Assembly (NCBI RefSeq): GCF_000298235.1
Contig: NZ_BAHE01000027.1
Coordinates: 1-51,512, forward strand
Reading direction: 5' to 3'
DNA from: Gordonia namibiensis NBRC 108229
GTDB taxonomy: Bacteria > Actinomycetota > Actinomycetes > Mycobacteriales > Mycobacteriaceae
Length of the DNA: 51,512 bases
Shown: positions 40,583-48,036 of the stretch, one piece after another
Layout of the letters: each line of letters starts with the position of its first letter
How positions within the stretch are numbered: position 1 is the first letter of the stretch
Program-made: the position numbers and the translations under genes
Notes under the pieces: model-generated
What the model was told of the DNA's origin: nothing
The model's database searches: none
What the model saw: the letters and a program-made list of their open reading frames with translations, nothing else

Positions 40583-41728
40583 ATGTCTTCACTCATCCAC
40601 GACCTCGAACACAAACACTTCCGTGAGACGGTCAGACGTTATGTCGCCGAACAGATCACCCCCGCGCACGCCGACTGGGAGAGCGCCGGACAGTGGGACC
40701 GCGGACTGTTCGTCGAAGCAGGCAAGAACGGCCTTCTCGGCTTTCCCGTACCCGAACAGTTCGGCGGTCCCGGCGTCGACGACTTCCGGTACAACGCCAT
40801 CCTCATCGACGAGGTGGCACGCACCGGCGCCGCCGCCGAGGCCATCGCCTTCTCCCTGCAGAACGACGTCGTCCTGCCGTATCTCACGGAGCTGACCACC
40901 GACGAGCAGAAGGCGCGCTGGTTGCCGGGTGTGGTCGGCGGTGACACCGTGCTGGGCATCGCGATGACCGAACCCGGGGCGGGCAGCGATCTCGCCGGCA
41001 TCCGTACCTCCGCGGTCCGCGACGGTGACCACTACGTCGTCAACGGTGCGAAGACCTTCATCTCCAACGGTCGCAACGGCGACCTCTTCGTGGTCGCGAC
41101 CCGGACCGGCCCCGAAAAACACAAGGGGCTTACGCTTTTCGTCGTCGAGGCGGACACTCCCGGATTTGTGCGGGGTCGCAAACTCGACAAGATCGGGCTG
41201 CACGCGCAGGACACCAGCGAACTGTCCTTCGAGGACATGCGCGTGCCCGTGGCCAACCGGCTGGGTGAGGAGGGCGAGGGTTTCTACCAGCTCGTCCGCA
41301 ACCTCCCGCAGGAACGGCTGTCGCTGGCCGTCGGTGCCGTCGCGGCCGCCGAGGGTACGTTCGAACGCACTCTGGAGTACGTGCGGGAGCGCACCGCCTT
41401 CGGGTCGCCGATCTCGTCGTTCCAGAACACCCAGTTCGTCGCCGCCGAGCTCGCGACCGAACTCGACATCGCCCGTACCTTCCTCGACGACTGCATAGCC
41501 GAACACGTGGCCGGCGAGCTGACGCCGGCACGGGCCGCGAAACTCAAGTGGTGGGCCACCGAGCTGCAGGTACGCACCGCCGACCGGTGCCTGCAACTGC
41601 ACGGCGGCTACGGCTACATGCGGGAGTACCCGGTGTCGCGCGCGTTCGTCGACGCCCGCATCCAGACCATCTACGGCGGTACCACCGAGATCATGAAGAC
41701 GATCGTCGCCAAGGACCTCGGTCTCTAG
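40583..41728 (+). CDS. aliB: Acyl-CoA dehydrogenase, probably cyclohexanecarboxyl-CoA dehydrogenase (AliB-like)
   Basis: A 381-residue flavoenzyme of the acyl-CoA dehydrogenase family. It has the FAD/substrate motifs MTEPGAGSDLAGIRT and VNGAKTFISNG, the helical-domain ERTAFGSPISSFQNTQF and the C-terminal QLHGGYGYMREYPVSRAFVD with TIYGGTTEIMKTI. It would insert the first double bond, giving cyclohex-1-ene-carboxyl-CoA. It begins 22 bases after the ligase gene and ends the catabolic part of the operon. A BadK-like hydratase for the next step is not in the cluster. Confidence 0.82.
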   Translation: MSSLIHDLEHKHFRETVRRYVAEQITPAHADWESAGQWDRGLFVEAGKNGLLGFPVPEQFGGPGVDDFRYNAILIDEVARTGAAAEAIAFSLQNDVVLPYLTELTTDEQKARWLPGVVGGDTVLGIAMTEPGAGSDLAGIRTSAVRDGDHYVVNGAKTFISNGRNGDLFVVATRTGPEKHKGLTLFVVEADTPGFVRGRKLDKIGLHAQDTSELSFEDMRVPVANRLGEEGEGFYQLVRNLPQERLSLAVGAVAAAEGTFERTLEYVRERTAFGSPISSFQNTQFVAAELATELDIARTFLDDCIAEHVAGELTPARAAKLKWWATELQVRTADRCLQLHGGYGYMREYPVSRAFVDARIQTIYGGTTEIMKTIVAKDLGL

Positions 41729-41734
41729 GGCTTG

Positions 41735-41757
41735 TACAGTGAGTGAACGCTGATTCA
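41735..41757 (+). promoter_or_regulatory. TetR gene promoter and operator TGAA-N6-TTCA
   Basis: TACAGT at 41735-41740 is a -10 candidate just after the dehydrogenase stop. TGAACGCTGATTCA at 41744-41757 covers the expected start point and matches the TGAA-N6-TTCA layout of 37132-37145. This suggests autoregulation. Confidence 0.5.
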
Positions 41758-41821
41758 ACTTCCCGGGTGCAGCCCGTGGATCGACTCGGCGCTCACGAGC
41801 GGATCAGAAGGAAGTACTGCG

Positions 41822-42496
41822 ATGGCGAAACCTGCCACGGCGAGGTCGTCGGCCGACCTGGCCGTCGAGGAGGCGGTGCGCGCGGTGCGTGTGTCCACGC
41901 GCCGCCGTCAGCTGCTCGACGCCGCGGTGAAGGTCATGGAGCGCACCGGCTTCCACCAGATGTCGATGCAGGCGCTCGCCGAGGAGGCGCAGGTCAGTGT
42001 CGGACTGTTCTACAAGTACTTCGGCGGCAAGGAAGAGATCCTGCTCGCCGCGATCGTCGACATCCTCGAGGCCTTCCGGGATCAGCTCCAGCCCGCCATG
42101 GACCGTGCCGGCGACGACCCCGTCGAACAGTTGATCGCGGGATTCCGGCAATACGCGACCATCGTCGACGAGAACCGCGACGCCGTCGTGCTGACCTACC
42201 GGGAGAGCCGCACGCTCGACGCCGCGGGACGTGAGCGGATCAAGGAACTCGAGGTCGAGACCTCCGCGCCGATGCGGGCCGCGGTCACCGCCGGCATCGA
42301 GGCCGGGCTCATCCTCGATGTCGACGCCGACCTCGTGGTCTTCGACCTGATGATGCTGGCGCACGGATGGGCGCTCAAGCACTGGCATTTCGCGCCCGGA
42401 TACGACCTCGACCGGTACGTCTCGGCGCAGCTCCGCTTCGCGTTGCAGTCCCTCGTCGTCGAGGACGCCCTACCGACGTACCTCGCCCGCCTCTGA
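41822..42496 (+). CDS. TetR-family regulator of the alicyclic acid operon
   Basis: A 224-residue repressor. The DNA-binding domain (about residues 25-75) has RRQLLDAAVKVMERTGFHQM and the helix-turn-helix AEEAQVSVGLFYKYFGGKEE. The C-terminal ligand domain is all-helical and includes an Asp/Glu-rich middle. It follows the badI-badH-aliA-aliB genes on the same strand after 93 bases, behind its own operator-like site. A CoA thioester of the pathway is the probable inducer. GAAGGAAG precedes the ATG. The 3' end overlaps the convergent TetR gene by 27 bases. Confidence 0.88.
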   Translation: MAKPATARSSADLAVEEAVRAVRVSTRRRQLLDAAVKVMERTGFHQMSMQALAEEAQVSVGLFYKYFGGKEEILLAAIVDILEAFRDQLQPAMDRAGDDPVEQLIAGFRQYATIVDENRDAVVLTYRESRTLDAAGRERIKELEVETSAPMRAAVTAGIEAGLILDVDADLVVFDLMMLAHGWALKHWHFAPGYDLDRYVSAQLRFALQSLVVEDALPTYLARL

Positions 42497-43090
42497 GATC
42501 GGTTCCGCCCGAGCCGGTGTGGCGAGCGCGCGCGCGTAGCAGCCCATCGCCCGTCCCGCGGCGAGGATGGCGTCGGTGGAGCGCTGGGTGCGGGCGACGA
42601 TGAACGCTCCCTCGAGCGCCGACACCGCCGCGGTCATCAGTGAGCGGGCGTCCGCCTCGGGGAGTCCGCGCGCCGTGAACAGGGCCGCGCCGGTGTCGAT
42701 CCACGACGACATGACCTCGGCGGCGATCTCTCGGAGGTCGGGTTCGGCGTCGGCGATCTCGCCGGCGACGGTCCCGACGGGACACATGTTCAGCCACCCG
42801 CCCTGTTCGATGGTCTCCGCGGCGGCGACGAACGCCGCCTCGATCCCGTCGGCGGGGTCGTCGTAGGGAGCCAGGAGCATGCCGACCAACTCGCCGTAGG
42901 CCGTTCCGGACTGTCGGAGTGCGGCGGCCGCGATGTCCCGCTTGCCGCCTTTGAAGTGGTGATAGATCGAACCGATGGGGGCACCGGACGTCTCGACGAC
43001 CTGTTTGATCCCGGTCGCGGCGTACCCCTGCCGGCGCAGGAGCTCGGTCATCGCCACCACGATGCGCTCATCGGTCTTCACCCTGGTCAT
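42470..43090 (-). CDS. TetR/AcrR-family regulator
   Basis: A 206-residue repressor. The N-terminal domain reads ERIVVAMTELLRRQGYAATG followed by the helix-turn-helix VVETSGAPIGSIYHHFKGGK. The C-terminal domain matches the LmrA/YxaF-like TetR subgroup (helical, with SWIDTGAALFTARGLPEADA). The ATG lies directly beside a block of TCTAGA half-sites (43091-43124), so autorepression and control of the divergent hydrolase are likely. Confidence 0.88.
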   Translation of the reverse strand: MTRVKTDERIVVAMTELLRRQGYAATGIKQVVETSGAPIGSIYHHFKGGKRDIAAAALRQSGTAYGELVGMLLAPYDDPADGIEAAFVAAAETIEQGGWLNMCPVGTVAGEIADAEPDLREIAAEVMSSWIDTGAALFTARGLPEADARSLMTAAVSALEGAFIVARTQRSTDAILAAGRAMGCYARALATPARAEPISEAGEVRR

Positions 43091-43124
43091 TCTAGAACAA
43101 TGATTCTAGAATGATCATTCTAGA
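43091..43124. promoter_or_regulatory. Triple TCTAGA operator between TetR and hydrolase genes
   Basis: TCTAGA occurs at 43091, 43105 and 43119, exactly 14 bases apart. The last two make a perfect 20-base palindrome, TCTAGAATGATCATTCTAGA (43105-43124); the first two make seven-base arms with a six-base centre. -10-like TAGAAT boxes lie inside the palindromes in both directions, so a bound repressor would silence both genes. Confidence 0.75.
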
Positions 43125-43166
43125 GGCCGGGTCGGCCTCGTCCGTCCGAGGTGAGGAGCGTGCACC

Positions 43167-44051
43167 ATGTCCGAGCTCAACCGGAAGACGAGCGCCGCGC
43201 CGGGTGTTCTCCAGCGAATCGAAACGCCGGCCGGCACGGTCGAGTACGCGGAGGACGGGGAGGGGCCGCCGGTCGTGTTCCTGCACGGCCTACTCATGGA
43301 CCACGCGGTGTGGGACGACGTGATCCCGTTGCTGCCGAACGGGTTTCGCTACATCCGCCCGATCCTTCCCCTCGGGTCGCACCGTATCCCCCTCAACGAG
43401 GACGCGGTCCTTTCGATGGACGGGATGGTCGGGCTGGTCGCGGACATCCTCGACGCCCTCGACCTGCGCGACGTGACCCTCGTTCATTCCGACTGGGGCG
43501 GTTCGCTGTTCCTCACCTCGCTCGGGCGGGACGAGCGTGTCGCGAGGATGGTGGTTCTCCCGTGCGAGGCCTTCGAGAACTTCCCGCCCGGGTTGCCCGG
43601 CAAGATGGCCACCCTGGCGGTGCGCCTGCCCGGGGGCATCACCCTGGCGGCACGCCAGCTGCGGGTCGGGTGGCTTCGGCGATTGCCGGTGCTGTGGGGA
43701 TGGATGGTCGACAAGCCCGTCGACGACGAACGAATTCGCCGGTGGACGGACCCGGTCCTGCGTGACCCGCGTATCCGGCGCGACGTCACCAAGTACGCGA
43801 CGACGTCGTTCGATCCCGCCGAGCTGGTTCGGAAAACCGAGGCATTGCGGGGGTTCGGCGGAGAGGTGCTCGTGCTGTGGTCGCCCGACAACCGGGTGAT
43901 GCCACCGGCGCACGGACCACGTCTCGCCGAACTCGCGCCGCGGGGCCGCTATGCCGAGATCCCCGGCGCGGCGGTGCTGTCCATGCTCGACGAACCGCAG
44001 GCAGTCGCGCGCGAGATCGGCGCATTCCTCACCGCCGCCACCAGGGGCTAG
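43167..44051 (+). CDS. Alpha/beta-hydrolase with an Asp nucleophile but no obvious catalytic His
   Basis: A 294-residue alpha/beta-hydrolase. The oxyanion motif is FLHGLLMDHAVW (38-49). The nucleophile elbow VHSDWGGS places Asp109 where epoxide hydrolases and haloalkane dehalogenases have theirs. The acid may be Asp241 (SPDNRVMPP). The usual late His (as in a GAGH motif) is replaced: here the segment reads IPGAAVLSMLDEP (265-277). It could be a divergent or inactive member, or use another base. It is divergent from the TetR gene and probably its target; ATG follows a GAGGAG-like site. Confidence 0.8.
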   Translation: MSELNRKTSAAPGVLQRIETPAGTVEYAEDGEGPPVVFLHGLLMDHAVWDDVIPLLPNGFRYIRPILPLGSHRIPLNEDAVLSMDGMVGLVADILDALDLRDVTLVHSDWGGSLFLTSLGRDERVARMVVLPCEAFENFPPGLPGKMATLAVRLPGGITLAARQLRVGWLRRLPVLWGWMVDKPVDDERIRRWTDPVLRDPRIRRDVTKYATTSFDPAELVRKTEALRGFGGEVLVLWSPDNRVMPPAHGPRLAELAPRGRYAEIPGAAVLSMLDEPQAVAREIGAFLTAATRG

Positions 44052-44069
44052 TACGTCTGGGCTCCGGAG

Positions 44070-44282
44070 TCAGGAGCCTTCGATCTTGAAGCCGACTTTC
44101 AGGGTGACCTGGAAGTGCGCGATCTGTCCGTCCTCGATGTGACCACGGGTCTCGGTCACCTCGAACCAGTCCAGATGGTTGACCGTCTGCGATGCACGGG
44201 CGATGGCGTTCCGGATCGCGTCGTCGGTGCCGGTCGCGGCCGAACCGACCACTTCGATGACCCGATAAACATTGTCGGACAA
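44070..44282 (-). CDS. Dodecin
   Basis: A 70-residue flavin-binding storage protein. SDNVYRVIEVVGSAATGTDD, ARASQTVNHLDWFEVTETRG and HFQVTLKVGFKIE are typical, with Trp39 expected to stack on the flavin in the dodecameric shell. No ATG or GTG fits; the start is TTG at 44282, five bases after a strong GGAGGGAG site. It is divergent from the YchJ-like gene. Confidence 0.92.
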   Translation of the reverse strand: MSDNVYRVIEVVGSAATGTDDAIRNAIARASQTVNHLDWFEVTETRGHIEDGQIAHFQVTLKVGFKIEGS

Positions 44283-44365
44283 GGATTCTCCCTCCGTTGG
44301 GGTCGGCCCGGTCACCTCATGGGCAACCGGACCGCCTCTTGGGTGATCTCGTTTCTGTCTACCCC

Positions 44366-44378
44366 TAAGATGCGGGGA
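44366..44378 (+). promoter_or_regulatory. Leaderless-type -10 before the YchJ-like gene
   Basis: TAAGAT at 44366-44371 stands seven bases before the ATG at 44379. No good ribosome-binding site is seen at the usual distance, which favours a leaderless message. Confidence 0.4.
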
Positions 44379-44786
44379 ATGAACACCGAATCGGCAAACC
44401 GAGATCCCGGCGCGAGGTGCCCGTGCCTGTCCGGATTCGCCTTCGGCGAATGCTGCGGACCCGTCCTCGCCGGTGAGCGCGCCGCGCCGACCGCAGAGGC
44501 GCTGATGCGCTCGCGCTTCACCGCTTTCGCCCTCGGTGACCGCAACCACCTGTTGGTCAGCTGGCACCCCGACACCCGCCCGGACGACCTCGAACTCGAC
44601 GACGCGATGCGCTGGTACCGCTTGGACGTCGAGTCGACGGACGGTGGATCGCCGTTCGACACCGAGGGGGAGGTCACCTTCACCGCGTACTACAAGTCCG
44701 GTTCCGAGCGAGGGTCACTCCACGAACGCAGCCGTTTCACCCGGTACGACGGGCGGTGGGTCTATCTCGACGGGGTGCTCGGCTGA
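44379..44786 (+). CDS. YchJ/UPF0225 family protein with SEC-C motif
   Basis: A 135-residue protein. The N-terminal zinc-binding SEC-C-like motif is CPCLSGFAFGECCGP (residues 14-28), followed by EALMRSRFTAFALGDRNHLL and the NTF2-like core ending FTRYDGRWVYLDG. Function is unknown across bacteria. ATG at 44370 is an alternative start three codons earlier but overlaps the -10. It ends one base from the convergent membrane protein gene. Confidence 0.85.
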   Translation: MNTESANRDPGARCPCLSGFAFGECCGPVLAGERAAPTAEALMRSRFTAFALGDRNHLLVSWHPDTRPDDLELDDAMRWYRLDVESTDGGSPFDTEGEVTFTAYYKSGSERGSLHERSRFTRYDGRWVYLDGVLG

Positions 44787-44787
44787 G

Positions 44788-45732
44788 TCAGCTGTCCACG
44801 TAATCCCAGAACTGGAGCCAGGTGACGTTGGCGAAGATCACCAGGCACACGATGTAGAGCAGCAGAATCGTCACGGTCCCGGCCAGATTGCTGCGCAGGC
44901 CGTTGCCGTCCACCGGATCCAGCCAGCGGCGGAACGGTTTCGCCGCCCACGGCATGAGCCACCATTGCATCAACCCGACGCTCACGACCTGACTCAGCCA
45001 CAGTGCCAGCCATGGTTCCGCTCCGATACGGTCGAGCACCGGTCCGAGGAACCGGGACAGGATCATCACCGTGGGGTACAGCACCAACAGGACCATCATC
45101 GCCGACTTCCAGTTCGGCGTCTGACGGAAGCGGCCGTTGTCGGTGCGCACCGTGGTGCCGAAGGCGGTGGTCGCCGACATCGTCTCGAAGTCGTGGGTGA
45201 GGCTCGATCGCAAGATGTCGAGCGCTTCGCCGCGTTCCCGAGATGACACCCAGGCCGATAGCTGCCGGGCGGTGCGGAAGCGCAACACCGACAGCGCGGA
45301 CCCGGTGGCGTCGTCGATGAACAGGGCGGTTCCTTCATATCCGCTGAACTCCGATGCGGCGTCGGTCAGTTCACGCTGCGCGCGGAGGAACTCGTCGGAC
45401 CTGCCCGGGAGGATGTCGTGACGGAAGGCGCCGACTCCGGTTGGGGGAGCCTCGCCGTCGACGAGTAGGAGCGTCGGCGCCGACGGCAGAAAGCCCAGAT
45501 CGCTTCCCCGGCGCAGGATCTCCGCCCGCTGGGTGCTGTCGAGCCAGCGGTCGCAGGCCTCGGGGTCTGCGAACGTCGCCGCCACCGCCGGTTCGAAATG
45601 CCCGTCGGTCACCGTCGAGATGTCGGTACCGAGGCAACCCTCGGTGTCGGCCGCCGACCCGGCGAGCGATGCCGCCCAGTCGGCAAATCCCGCCTGCGAA
45701 GCGGGATGGAAGACCGACAGGGTGACGACCAT
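44788..45732 (-). CDS. Antibiotic biosynthesis monooxygenase-like protein fused to a membrane domain (COG3224-like)
   Basis: A 314-residue protein. Residues 1-90 and about 95-185 look like two successive ferredoxin-like ABM folds (VTLSVFHPASQAGFADWAAS and AFRHDILPGRSDEFLRAQRE). Three to four hydrophobic helices follow from residue 215 (NWKSAMMVLLVLYPTVMILS, LALWLSQVVSVGLMQWWLMP and a last helix near residues 285-305). This ABM-plus-membrane arrangement is known but uncharacterised. It lies eight bases after guaD on the same strand and may be co-transcribed. Confidence 0.75.
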   Translation of the reverse strand: MVVTLSVFHPASQAGFADWAASLAGSAADTEGCLGTDISTVTDGHFEPAVAATFADPEACDRWLDSTQRAEILRRGSDLGFLPSAPTLLLVDGEAPPTGVGAFRHDILPGRSDEFLRAQRELTDAASEFSGYEGTALFIDDATGSALSVLRFRTARQLSAWVSSRERGEALDILRSSLTHDFETMSATTAFGTTVRTDNGRFRQTPNWKSAMMVLLVLYPTVMILSRFLGPVLDRIGAEPWLALWLSQVVSVGLMQWWLMPWAAKPFRRWLDPVDGNGLRSNLAGTVTILLLYIVCLVIFANVTWLQFWDYVDS

Positions 45733-45740
45733 TGCTCTGG

Positions 45741-47138
45741 CTACAGGACCACTTGTCGGCCCTGGACGTAGACCTCGGCGATCGAGGATTCGCGAATTCC
45801 CATGAGCAGCCCGAAGAGGGTCTGATCGCGGGCGAGTACGGGGTCGTCGGAGCGGACAGCGTTGTCCAGCATGGCTTTCAGGCCGTCGACCGGTTCGATG
45901 ACGAGAAAGTCTGCTTCCTTGCCCTCGTCGAAGTTCCCGAAGCGGTTCTCCATGTCGAGCGCGCGGGCCCCGCCGAGGGTCCCGATGAACAGCATCTCCG
46001 CCGGGTGCATCGACACCCCGGCCTCGCCGGGTTCGGTGATGTGCTGTTTGAATGCGTCACCGAGGACGCGTGGGATCAACCACTCGTCGCCACCGCCGAA
46101 ATCGGTTCCCGCGGAGATGTTGACCCCGGAGGCGACCGTGCGCTTCCACGGCATCGTCCCGGACCCGAGGAACAGCTGTGACACCGGACAGTGGGAGATC
46201 GAGGTCCCGGTCTCGGCCATACGCGCGAGTTCGGCATCCTGGCAGTGGACGCTGTGAGCGAGGATGGTGCGCGGCCCGAGCAGGCTCTTGCCGCCGACTT
46301 GCGAGCCGGGAAGGAACTTGCCGTCGTAGGTGTCGAGGTACGAGTCGACCTGATAGACGTCCTTGGTCGTGTCGATCTCGCCGGTACCCGGCCGGTGGTT
46401 CTCGTTGAGGTGAGTGTGCACGTAGACACCCCGGTCGCGGTATTCGTCGTAGAGCTCGCCGAGATTCCGCAGGGTTTCGGTCGTCACCGACAACGAGAAC
46501 CTCGGCACGATCGCGACGTGCAGGAGCGCCGTTCGGTGGTCGCCGGTGTCGGCGGCGTGCCACTTCTCGATCTCGTCCCTCGTCAGGCGGATTGCATCCT
46601 CCTCCGACGTGAGCAGCGGCTTCGCGGTGTCGCCTCCGACGGTCTGGATTCCGCGCCCGGAGACAAGGCGCAGCCCCGCCTTGCGGGTCTCCTCGAACAG
46701 CGCGTCCTGCGCGTGGGGAAACGCCGACCCGAACGCCATCATCGCGGTCGTCCCGGCCGCGACCCGTCGCTTGGTGAATTCGACTGCCGCGGTCCGCGCG
46801 AACTCGGGATCGACGAACTGCGATTCGGACGGGAAGATGCAGAGGTTCAGCCACTCGAGAAGCTGTCCGCCACCGTAGGAGTCACCCGCATAGGTCTGCG
46901 GGAAGTGGATGTGCGTGTCGACGAATCCGGGGATCAGATAGCCGCCGGGGTGTTCGTGCCGTTGGGCGGACGCGAACTCTGCTGGTAGGCGGGACTTCTC
47001 ACCGCAGTACTTGATCGTGCCGTCGGCCCCGACCACCAGCGCCCCGTCGGGGATCTCGACGAGCGCGTCCGACGCTTCGGTGATCAACGGGTTGCCGGCC
47101 AGATGGAAGATGTGACCGTGGTGAACATGATCGGGCAT
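45741..47138 (-). CDS. guaD: Guanine deaminase
   Basis: A 465-residue amidohydrolase turning guanine into xanthine and ammonia. The metal site HxH is in IPGFVDTHIHFPQ (His76, His78). Further ligands and catalytic groups lie in VYVHTHLNENH, LAHSVHCQD and SAGTDFGGGDEW; HCPVSQLFLGSG is typical of GuaD. GGAGG lies upstream of the ATG. The protein would be cytosolic and serve purine salvage or nitrogen supply. No xanthine dehydrogenase or uricase genes are adjacent. Confidence 0.93.
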   Translation of the reverse strand: MPDHVHHGHIFHLAGNPLITEASDALVEIPDGALVVGADGTIKYCGEKSRLPAEFASAQRHEHPGGYLIPGFVDTHIHFPQTYAGDSYGGGQLLEWLNLCIFPSESQFVDPEFARTAAVEFTKRRVAAGTTAMMAFGSAFPHAQDALFEETRKAGLRLVSGRGIQTVGGDTAKPLLTSEEDAIRLTRDEIEKWHAADTGDHRTALLHVAIVPRFSLSVTTETLRNLGELYDEYRDRGVYVHTHLNENHRPGTGEIDTTKDVYQVDSYLDTYDGKFLPGSQVGGKSLLGPRTILAHSVHCQDAELARMAETGTSISHCPVSQLFLGSGTMPWKRTVASGVNISAGTDFGGGDEWLIPRVLGDAFKQHITEPGEAGVSMHPAEMLFIGTLGGARALDMENRFGNFDEGKEADFLVIEPVDGLKAMLDNAVRSDDPVLARDQTLFGLLMGIRESSIAEVYVQGRQVVL

Positions 47139-47403
47139 CTACAGGCTCCTCCGCTCGCAGGCGGACATCACGTGAACGGGCATCACCGAGCAAGAATCGC
47201 ACGCCCGAGGTGCTGACGCAGGTCGGCTTGACGGTGGCGCAGTGGACGGCGCCATCGTCACAGGCTCGCAGCCAGTATGAACTCGCCGACCTGAGCGAGA
47301 GGGACCAGATTGCGAACCGCTACCGATTCGTGTCCCGCGGACCCCGTAGCCGATGGCCGATGTCTCGGGGCGTGACGCGAAAGTCGTTCGGGACGCTCGG
47401 TGT
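47139..47403. other. Gap upstream of guaD
   Basis: This 265-base interval lies between two minus-strand genes and should contain the guaD promoter. No gene was recognised. The only structured site seen is the eight-base palindrome TCACGTGA (47168-47175), about 30 bases before the guaD start. No convincing -10/-35 pair was found. Confidence 0.45.
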
Positions 47404-48036
47404 TCAGGTGGCGGCGTGGCGGACGATCCAGTCGACGAGCGTATTGGTCTCGCGCCAATCCTTGCGGACGCGGTCGACGAGCGCCGGGGTGTGGATGACC
47501 TCGTCGAAGCCGTAGTCGCGGCCGGCGAAGAGCGACTTGTGGCGCAGCAGTTCGATGCGCGGATGATCGATGTCGTAGCCGCGCGGAGCGGTCTTCAGGC
47601 GGTCGCCGCCGATCTCCCATCCGGCCTTGGCGAGTTTTCGAACGATGCGCTCGAGCTCGGGGCCGTGCCGGTCGTGGTCGATGGCCTTCCGCAGTTCGGC
47701 GAGGCGCGCCGGCGCAGCCTCGTAGAAACCCGCGCCGACCCGGACACCGGGTGCGCCGATCTGGATGTAGTACCCGGTGGCCGGAGCCACCGCGACGAAT
47801 GCACCCTGGTGCGTCTTGTACGGAGACTTGTCCTTGGAGAAGCGCACATCGCGGTACGGGCGGAACAGCTTGGCGATGCCGAATTCGTCGGCGAGTTCTT
47901 CGGCAAGAGCCGTCATCGGTTCCGCGACCGCGGCGCGATAGATCTCTTTGTGCTGCTCCCAGAAGAACTTCGAGTTGTCGATCTCGAGATCGTCGTAGAA
48001 GTCGAGAGCGGCTTCGGGGAATCCGTCGAAGCTCAT
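47404..48036 (-). CDS. DUF2461 family protein
   Basis: A 210-residue protein of a widespread uncharacterised family. The pattern FPEAALDFYDDLEIDNSKFF, RDVRFSKDKSPYKTHQGAFV and YYIQIGAPGVRVGAGFYEAA is typical. The family is predicted to be cytosolic; its activity is unknown to me. The ATG overlaps the stop of the upstream gene, and it is the last gene of a three-gene minus-strand operon. Confidence 0.88.
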   Translation of the reverse strand: MSFDGFPEAALDFYDDLEIDNSKFFWEQHKEIYRAAVAEPMTALAEELADEFGIAKLFRPYRDVRFSKDKSPYKTHQGAFVAVAPATGYYIQIGAPGVRVGAGFYEAAPARLAELRKAIDHDRHGPELERIVRKLAKAGWEIGGDRLKTAPRGYDIDHPRIELLRHKSLFAGRDYGFDEVIHTPALVDRVRKDWRETNTLVDWIVRHAAT

